From: Dugong dugon
Lineage: Eukaryota; Chordata; Mammalia; Sirenia; Dugongidae
Length of the DNA stretch: 64,000 nucleotides
Direction of reading: 5' to 3'
NCBI GenBank assembly: GCA_030035585.1
Contig: CM057462.1
Span: 66,250,734 to 66,314,733, forward strand
In this document: positions 57,501-64,000 of the stretch, in pieces
Numbering within the stretch: the first letter of the stretch is position 1
How the letters are laid out: each line of letters starts with the position of its first letter
Program-made: the position numbers and the translations under genes
Notes under the pieces: generated by a model
Told to the model about the DNA's origin: nothing
Seen by the model: only the letters and a program-made list of their open reading frames with translations
Database searches by the model: none

Positions 57501-58567
57501 CTCATTATGGTTTTGATTTGCATATCTCTCGTGGTTAATTAGGCTGAGCGTCTTTTCATGTGTTTGGTGGCCATTGGAATGGCCTCTTTGGTGAAATGTC
57601 TATTCAAGTCCTTTGCCCATTTTATGACTGGGTTATTTGTCTATTTGTTGTTAAGCTGTCAAAGTTATATATATGTATTGGTTATTAGGTTCTTGTCAGA
57701 TATATGGTTTCCGAAGATATTCTCCCAGTCACTAGCTTGTCTTTTCACTTTTTTGAAAGTCTTTTGATGAACAAAAATTTTCAATTTTTACTTTTATTTG
57801 TTTTGTCTTTTGCTGCTTGTGCCTTTCTTATTATATTAGATAATCCATTGTTTAAAGCTAGGCCTGACAGTGTTGTCCCTGCTTTTTCTTCTAAGAATTT
57901 TATGGTTTTAGTTTGCACGTTTAGGCCCTTAATCCATTCTGAATTTGCTTTTGTATGTGGTGTGAGGCATGGATCCTGTTTGATTTTTCTACATGTGAAA
58001 ATCCAATTTTACCAGCACCATTTATTGAAGATACTCTTTTTTCCCCATCGAATGGACTTAGCACCCTTGTCAAAAATTAGTTGACCATAAATGTGTGGGT
58101 TTATTTCTGGACTCTCAATTCTATTCCGTTGGTCTATGTGGCTATTGTTATACCAGTACCAGCCTGTTTTGATTACTGTTGCTGCCCGGTATGTTTTAAA
58201 ATCAGGAAGCGTGTGTCCTCCTGCTCTGTTCTTTTCTTTCAGTGTTGCTTTAGCTATTCACGGCCTCTTGCCATTCCATATAAAGTTGAGGGTTGTTTTT
58301 TCTATTTCTGTAAAGAAGGCTGTTGGAATTTTGATTGGGATTGCATTGAATCTATAGATTGTTTTGGGTAGTATTGACATCTTAACAATATTAAGTCTTC
58401 CAATCCATTAACATGGAACATCTTTCCATTTATTTAAGTCTTCTTTAATCTCTTTCAGCAATGTTTTATAGTTTTCATTATATAAGTCCTTCATGTCCCT
58501 GGTTAGATTTATTCCTAGGTATTTTATTCTCTTAGATGCTATTGTAAATGGAATTATTTCACTAGTT
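54575..58567 (-). mobile_element. Outer L1 inside MLT1, itself split
   Basis: Minus-strand L1: 3' UTR (54575 to about 55500), ORF2 C-terminal text at 55950-55782 including AISCLGIYPKDLQAETQKLV, then, after an inner L1, ORF2/3'-side text at 57334-58567 ('actctcaattctattccgtt', 'cttaacaatattaagtcttc'). Flanks share an imperfect AAACTCTCAATTTT-like duplication at about 54561-54574 and 58568-58580. 5'-truncated. The 54575-55400 part could be a separate L1 tail. Confidence 0.75.
55953..57321 (-). mobile_element. Inner L1 inside the outer L1
   Basis: Minus-strand L1 with the recurrent 3' UTR (55960-56940) and some ORF2-end text, 5'-truncated near 57321. The 12-bp duplication TATTTTTAGTTT lies at 55941-55952 and 57322-57333, and homologous ORF2-end text occurs on both sides of the junction, which shows the nesting directly. 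Confidence 0.85.
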
Positions 58568-58774
58568 TAACTCTCAGCTTTTAAAAGACTCATGTAATTA
58601 GAACAGTCTCACCCAGATAATTTCCCTATGTTAAGGTCAACTGTGCTGTATAACATAACTTAATCATGGGAATAAAACTCATCATATTCACTGTCTCAAG
58701 GACTATGCAGGATGTGTATAATAAGGGGGTAGGAATATTCAGGGCCAGCTTAGAATTTTGCCTACCACACCTGG

Positions 58775-58990
58775 CAAGAAATGTTCTCTTGAACGTTCCT
58801 CTATGACATCCCCTGGCAGCTTGTTCTGTAACCCTCTCCATGGCACAGTCTTCATTGTATTGCCATTATTAGGTGCATTTTAAATCTTTTCTAGACTGAA
58901 AGCTTTCTGAGATCAGGAGCCTTTTGTCTTGTTCACTCCCGTAGTCCCAACGCCTCAGACAAGGCTTGGCATGAAGGAGGTATCTTTACG
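58775..58990 (+). mobile_element. L2 LINE 3' end
   Basis: 'agactgaaagctttctgaga', 'agacaaggcttggcatgaag'. Confidence 0.6.
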
Positions 58991-59238
58991 TGTTTGGGAA
59001 AATAAAATATAAAAAATAAATAAAATGAAAAGTATACATACTATGTTTTGGATCCCTGCTTCTTTTTTTGACTCCAGCTCAGAACTTCTCAGAAAGAAGT
59101 AATGCTTCTTCCTCTGTGCTGTCCCTAAATATCTCAGTGTGAAATGTGTCACATTATAGTATTTTAAGTCAGACTGTGATTTCCTCAAGGGAATTTCACT
59201 TTTTTTTCACTTAGTATCACCAGGGCACAGCACATCAT

Positions 59239-59558
59239 TGTTGCTGATTCTACTGGGACCGATGGCGACCCCATGCACAACAGAATGAAATACTGCTGGG
59301 TGCTGCGCCATCCCCATGACTGGTTGCAGATGAGACTGTTGTGATCCATAGAGTTTTCACTGGCAGATTTTTGGAAGTAGATTACCAGGCCTTTCTTAGT
59401 TTGTCTTAGTCTGGAAGCCCTGCTGAAACCTGTTCAGTATCATGGCAACATGCAAGTTTCCACTAACAGATGGGTGGTGGCTGTGCACAAGATGCATTGG
59501 CTGGGAATCAAACCCAGGTCTCCTGCATGGAAGGTGAGAATTCTACCACTGAACTACT
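59239..59558 (-). mobile_element. tRNA-Gly-headed SINE with RTE body, copy 1
   Basis: Read on the minus strand from 59558: a tRNA-Gly-like head with A box TAGTTCAGTGG and B box GGTTTGATTCC, ending 'cccagccaatgca'; then RTE 5' UTR-like text ('ggtttcagcagggcttccag', 'aaaaatctgccagtgaaaac'); then an RTE-like 3' tail. A 12-bp duplication ACAGCACATCAT, with one mismatch, lies at 59227-59238 and 59559-59570. Distinct from the AfroSINEs, whose head is different. Confidence 0.88.
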
Positions 59559-59840
59559 ACAGCACGTCATAGATGTCGTTATTGTTTAATGTTTGAATTA
59601 AAAAAGGAGATGCAAGGGGTTTAAAAACCATGAGGCAGACAGAGAGTGGAATTGGGTTCTGACCAAACCCTTGGAAGGGGTCACAGGTCGAGGGAAGCCA
59701 AGACATACAGAGGCAATGGAAGGGGAAGAAAAGAAGCAAATTAATCAGGATGTAATTTTTTTTTTAAGAAGGGATGCTAGAAAACCCCACATTTGTTGGT
59801 TAAATATTACATTAAGGAATAAACCTATTAGAGCCATCCA

Positions 59841-60019
59841 TGTTGGTTGTCATTGTTAGTTGCTGTCGAATTGGTACTGACTCATGGCCACCCATGTGCG
59901 CAGAGTAGAACTCTTCCACCGGGTTTTCAAGGCTGTGACCTTTCAGAAGTAGATTGCCTTGCCTGTCTTCCAAGGCATCTCTGGGTGGTTTCGAACTGCC
60001 AGTCTTTCAGCTTGTGATC
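59841..60019 (-). mobile_element. AfroSINE-type SINE, long form, diverged
   Basis: Minus-strand copy with GTTGTTATTGTT-like and RTE-like tail text at 59845-59895 and the head near 59985. Confidence 0.8.
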
Positions 60020-60020
60020 T

Positions 60021-60330
60021 GAAATAATGTATGTAAAAGGCTTACCACAGTGCCTAACACCCACCTCCCCCCACCCCACCCCCCAAAAAAAAGCCAAGCC
60101 CGTTGCCATCAAGTTGATTCCAACTCATGGCAACACCACGTGTTACAGACTAGAACTGCTCCATTGTGTTTTCTTGGCTATAATCTTTACAGAAGCAGAG
60201 TGCCAGGACTTTCTTCTTCACCACTGCTAAGTGAGTTCAAACTGCCAACCTTTAGGTTAGTAGTCGAATGCAAACCACTTATGCCACCTAGCAATCTTGC
60301 CCAACATACAACAGATGCTTAATAATCCTG
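60021..60330 (+). mobile_element. MIR 3' fragment split by a SINE
   Basis: 'gtatgtaaaaggcttaccac' at 60027 and 'cagatgcttaataatcctgt' at 60311 are the two sides of a MIR-like 3' end. Confidence 0.5.
60095..60297 (-). mobile_element. AfroSINE-type SINE, long form
   Basis: Minus-strand copy with tail 'gttgccatcaagttgattcc' and a head with B-box-like 'gagttcaaactgccaacc'. Confidence 0.88.
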
Positions 60331-60795
60331 TCTACTTCCCCAGCCTCATAGTACATCACTCCCTATCTTGAACTTTAAACACCAAACTGCTTGTAATTCT
60401 TCCCACACTTTATGGTATTTCTTGCATTTGAGACTCTATTCATACCTGGAACTTTTTCTTTTCTCTTCCGTCTCTTCCTTCAGCTTCCTCAGGTTAGCTC
60501 CTACTCATCAATTAAGATTTACTTCCCCTGGAAACGTCCTTTGATCCATTCTCTTTTGTCCTCACCCAGTGATGGTTTAAATGCCCCCTCCTTCTTGTTC
60601 TCCTGGTAGCTGGGGATGTTCTTCCATCATTGCACTCACTAGGTCTTGTGGATATCATTTGTTTATGTGCTTGTCTCCCACCTGATGATAGACTCCAGAA
60701 GTTCAGAACTCTCTGTGTTCTTCATTACACCCCATTACCTGACACCGTGCCTGGAACATAGTCGGTGCTCAGTGGATGTTTGTGGGATGAATGTG
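60330..60795 (+). mobile_element. L2 LINE 3' end
   Basis: 'ccaaactgcttgtaattctt', 'acaccgtgcctggaacatag', 'cggtgctcagtggatgtttg'. Confidence 0.8.
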
Positions 60796-61235
60796 TGCAG
60801 TGGGGCCCTCGCAGCCACAGATCAAGAGAGTCCTGACTGTTGGCTCAGATTCTGATGGTGTGAGTGCTTTGCAGAGAAGTGCTGAGCCTCAAACCTCATT
60901 GTTTACCTAAGACACTTCTTCTGCTCTTGCCCCTCTTGTAAAATACCAAATAAAAATAGTTCCAGGAAGCTCTGTGGCTGAGAAATTCCAGGCTCCGCCT
61001 GAGCTCCTAGATAAAAGCTGTTATTGTTAAAGTTGGTTGTTAATCCAACCTGCCTTTTCTCTGTGCTTTGGTTCACACCCTTCTGAAAGTACTGATTCTT
61101 TTTGTCCTCAGTTGCCCCTAAGCCTGTCACCAGCTGGAGAAAAAAAATAAAATTTGGCGGCAGTTGAGGTAAAAATTATCTAAAGGTTTTTGTTGATCAC
61201 ACACTCAATATGTGCTCTGTGTTTTTTTGAACTTA
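60796..61235. other. Unassigned sequence, no gene seen
   Basis: Contains 'accaaataaaaatagttcca', with an AATAAA, and GC-richer text near 60980; could be an old LTR, not classified. Confidence 0.35.
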
Positions 61236-61252
61236 CTCTCAAAGTGCCTCAT

Positions 61253-61591
61253 TATTGTTGTTAGCTGCCATCAAGACGGCCCCTGACCCACGGTAACCCC
61301 ATGCACAATGGAATGAAATGCTGCCCGGTCCTATGCCATCCCCATGATTGGTTGTGGACCAGACTGTTGTGATCCATAGTTTACACTGGCTGATTTTTGG
61401 AAGTAGATCGCCAGGCCTTTCTTCCTTGTCCTTCTTAGTCTGGAAGCTTCACTGAAACCTGTTCAGCATCATAGCAACACACAAGCCTTCACTGACGAAT
61501 GGTAGCTATGCAGGTGGGGCATTGGCTGGGAATCAAACCCAGGTTTCCCACATGGAAGGTGAGAATTCTACCACTGAATCACCAGTGTCCC
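61253..61591 (-). mobile_element. tRNA-Gly-headed SINE with RTE body, copy 2
   Basis: Same architecture and orientation as 59239-59558: tRNA-Gly-like head ('gattcagtggtagaattctc' and B box GGTTTGATTCC), RTE 5' UTR-like body, and an RTE-like tail with GTTGTTA units at 61255-61265. An imperfect duplication (about CTCAAAGTGCCTCATT) may flank it. Confidence 0.88.
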
Positions 61592-61594
61592 CTC

Positions 61595-61740
61595 TAAAGT
61601 ACCTTACTGGATATCCAATGTCCTCATCTATAAAATGGGAGAAATAACATTTACCTCACCAGGTTACTGGAAGAATTAAAGAAAATAAAGTAGGCAGAGG
61701 TCCCTGGCCCATGGTAATAGTTAAGGAAATGTTACATCTA
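61595..61740 (+). mobile_element. MIR SINE fragment
   Basis: 'tgtcctcatctataaaatgg', 'catttacctcaccaggttac'. Confidence 0.75.
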
Positions 61741-61972
61741 AATCACAGGTTGAATCCTCTCACTTTGTTTTGCTGTAGCCAAACTTCATCTGGGCTATTA
61801 AATTTTGTTCTATGCATATTTTAAAAGAAAGATGTTGACAAATTAGCACCCAGAAGAGAATGACCAAGGTAAAGAATGTGAAAATCAGATTTACAAGAAA
61901 CAGCCAAAGGAGCTGGGAATATTTACCCTAGAGAAGAGATAACTAGCAGTATGGTGGGGTAGGGCAAGGCCT

Positions 61973-62171
61973 TGGTTGCCATTGAGTCTATCCCAACTCA
62001 TGGCAACCCCATGTGTTCCAGAGTGGAACTGGGCTCTGTAGGATTTTCAATGACTATGACTTCTTGTAGGTAGATCACCAGGCCTTTCTTTCGAGGTATC
62101 TCTGGGTGGATTCAAACTGCCAGCCTTCCAGTTAGTAGCCGAGCTCTTAACTGTTCATGCAACCCAAGGCA
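61973..62171 (-). mobile_element. AfroSINE-type SINE, long form
   Basis: Minus-strand copy: 'ttggttgccattgagtctat' tail side and head with 'ggattcaaactgccagcc'. Confidence 0.88.
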
Positions 62172-62229
62172 TTAGAGGAGTCTTTAAATAGTTGAAGGGC
62201 TAGCATATGGAAGAGAAGTAAGCCTCGAT

Positions 62230-62810
62230 TCTACTTCATAAGTATTTATAGAACACCTATTGTGTGCTAGGAACTGGCAATGCAAAAATAAGTTAAAATA
62301 CAATTCCTGGATCTGAGGAAGTCAGAATATAAATGATCTTGACAATGCAAAAGAAGCTATTACAGAGGCGTGTACAATGTGCTGGCGGAAAGTAGAGAAG
62401 AGTTAATTCTGCCCAGAGAGACTGGGGAAGGCTCCACCGAAGATGTGGTATTTGAGTGGACCTTAAAGGAAAACTAGGACTTCTTTAAGCAGAGAAAGAG
62501 GGGAAGGGCACTTAGACAGCAAGTGCAGCATGTGCAAAGACAGAAAGGCATACTCATGGAAAACCTAGAATGCACTGGAAGAGTAGAGGGAAGTAAGACT
62601 GTCAAGTCTGGTCGGGGCCATAGTGTCAAGGGCTTGGATATTTAGCTAAAGAGTTTGGACTATTGACTTCAAGTGGGTATTGAAGAGCCATCAAAGGTGT
62701 TTAAACAGGGGATTTTTATTTTAAAAGGAAAGCTCTAGTGCAGCATGCTGGAAGGGCTGTACTGAAGAAAGACAGAAGGTAGAGAAGACAAGGTTATCTT
62801 GGCATGCTGG
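62230..62810 (-). mobile_element. L2-like LINE fragment
   Basis: 'cacctattgtgtgctaggaa' at one end; then 'ggtatttgagtggaccttaa' and 'cagcaagtgcagcatgtgca': typical reverse L2 3' text. Confidence 0.65.
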
Positions 62811-62990
62811 AAAGGTTACACATGTGCTTGAATCTTCCACTTACTGTGGGTGAACTTGGCAATTATGTAAACCCTCTGAACTTTTTTTTCATCTATAAAT
62901 TGGGGGTAATGATATCTACTTTATAGGGATATTTTAAGAATTATGAGCTAAATATATCCAAGCACCACATCTAAGCATTTGTGCCTCTTA
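62811..62990 (+). mobile_element. MIR SINE
   Basis: 'tgaatcttccacttactgtg', 'tcatctataaattgggggta'. Confidence 0.7.
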
Positions 62991-63029
62991 CACAAATGAG
63001 CACCATTTTCTTCCTCCCCTTTTTCTTAA

Positions 63030-63215
63030 TGGGCAGATTAGACAGAGAAACAGTTCTGCTCAATGAAGCTTGGAGTGGTGACCAAACAATGGAATAAATT
63101 CCCTTGGTAAGAGTGAACACATCACTGGGTATGTTCAAGAAGAATATTTCCTTTGGTGGAAGGGGAGTTGAACCAGAAAGATTTCTTACTCTAAGATTCT
63201 ATGATTCCATCACCT
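63030..63215 (+). mobile_element. L3/CR1-like LINE 3' end
   Basis: 'tgggtatgttcaagaagaat', 'ctctaagattctatgattcc': the CR1-type terminus. Confidence 0.6.
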
Positions 63216-63404
63216 GCTGGGCCCAAGTGCCAAAGAGATATTCAAGAACCTGAGGTTTGATATAACCTTTTAGCATTGATTTTGTTAAAAGAAGCCAGAT
63301 GGACCCAAAGGAAACAAAAATTCTTCAAAATGAGCACTTATAATTGGAGTGTACAATTTGAAAAAACCCATCCTTCCCTAAATGTGGCACAGTCCCTTAC
63401 TAGT

Positions 63405-63560
63405 AACTATAGAGCAGGAGAAAGAGCACTGGATTTTAAGTGGAGAGGCCTAGGTTCAGAAGTAAATGCTTTTGCTGTGTGGTCTGGGACAGGTCATCCC
63501 CATGTCTTGGCTTCAGTTTCTCCGTCAGGAAGACGTGGAGGTTGGACCTCTAAAGAGTCT
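63405..63560 (+). mobile_element. MIR-family SINE
   Basis: 'gagcactggattttaagtgg', 'cttcagtttctccgtcagga'. The 111-codon frame at 63276-63611 runs through it and is not a gene. Confidence 0.65.
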
Positions 63561-64000
63561 TTTATTATGAACATTGTAAGATCCTGGAAGTCTAAGTTAC
63601 TAAAATCATGAAATTAGGGATGTAAAATGTTAGGAGATTCCAAGGGTTCCCACAGCAACAATATCACTCACGGGTTATACATATGTCTCAATTTAACAGC
63701 ATGAAACGCTATCTAAAATATATTAAAAAATGTGTCACATGCACTGGGAGTGAGACTTATTTGACATTCTTCTTAGAATCAGAAGTTTGGAATTCTATGC
63801 ATTTCAATTCTCGGCATTAACTTAGCTACAAACTGAATTATTTCATATTTCTGGTTGACAAAGAAGGCACTTTCCCCAGTATGGCAAAGAAATAAAAATG
63901 TCAGTCATCTGTCACAGGAGGAAGAGATTGTTTTATCTCTACATGAACTTCAGGGACTAGACGCAGCCTCCTCTTGGAGCAGGCAGAAATGAAGACGAGT
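63561..64000. other. Unassigned sequence to window end
   Basis: No gene or repeat recognised. Confidence 0.45.

Larger units (their letters stand above)
54150..58770 (-). mobile_element. MLT1-type MaLR LTR split by an L1
   Basis: Minus-strand MLT1 LTR at 54150-54574 ('tttctattgctgtataacaa' onward) and 58568-58770 ('agtctcacccagataatttc' to 'aattttgcctaccacacc'). The halves are in order once 54575-58567 is removed. Ancient solo-LTR fossil. Confidence 0.8.

Noticed and set aside
59510-59575. A tRNA-Gly gene on the minus strand
   Set aside because: Anticodon-side changes and direct fusion to RTE-derived text with flanking duplication show it is a SINE head.

Overview
This window looks like nuclear DNA from an afrotherian mammal, most probably an elephant or close relative. 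The evidence is its repeats: about twenty copies of a tRNA-headed SINE ending in an RTE-type tail (AfroSINE style), three large RTE (BovB-like) LINE copies, L1 copies sharing one distinctive long 3' region, and a background of mammal-wide fossils (MIR, L2, L3/CR1-like, hAT elements, MaLR LTRs). Species is inferred from repeat families only.

No complete protein-coding gene is visible. The one clear host-gene signal is a CpG island at about 49.4-50.9 kb with GC boxes, a (CGG)16 tract, a YY1-like motif and a good minus-strand splice donor at 50173. It reads best as the promoter and first, probably untranslated, exon of a minus-strand gene whose body runs towards low coordinates, so 1-50 kb may be its first intron. 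A weaker plus-strand donor at 50687 suggests divergent transcription. I could not recognise the gene.

Layout: 1-2.5 kb RTE copy 1; 2.5-6.4 kb SINEs and an L1 end inside a MIR; 6.8-11.5 kb an L1 with ORF1 but almost no ORF2; 12-30 kb LTRs, L2, MIR, hAT elements and SINEs; 30.2-34.3 kb RTE copy 2, split by a second L1 that has a 5' UTR and ORF1 but no ORF2; 34.3-41.6 kb old repeats and a recent 91-bp tandem duplication; 41.6-44.1 kb RTE copy 3 with an inverted 5' end; 44-49 kb an ERVL-type LTR and L2; 49.4-50.9 kb the CpG island; 51-54 kb a tRNA-less RTE derivative and a MaLR-type LTR; 54.1-58.8 kb an L1 inside an L1 inside an MLT1 LTR; 59-62 kb a pair of tRNA-Gly-headed SINEs; 62-64 kb old repeats.

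The most useful observations are about retrotransposition: target-site duplications around several insertions, two half-L1 insertions, a twin-priming inversion in an RTE, two SINE families and a headless derivative sharing RTE ends, and a three-level nest. I found no operon, CRISPR array, intact viral element or new gene system. All reading was by eye; family names rest on recalled consensus features and no search was run.
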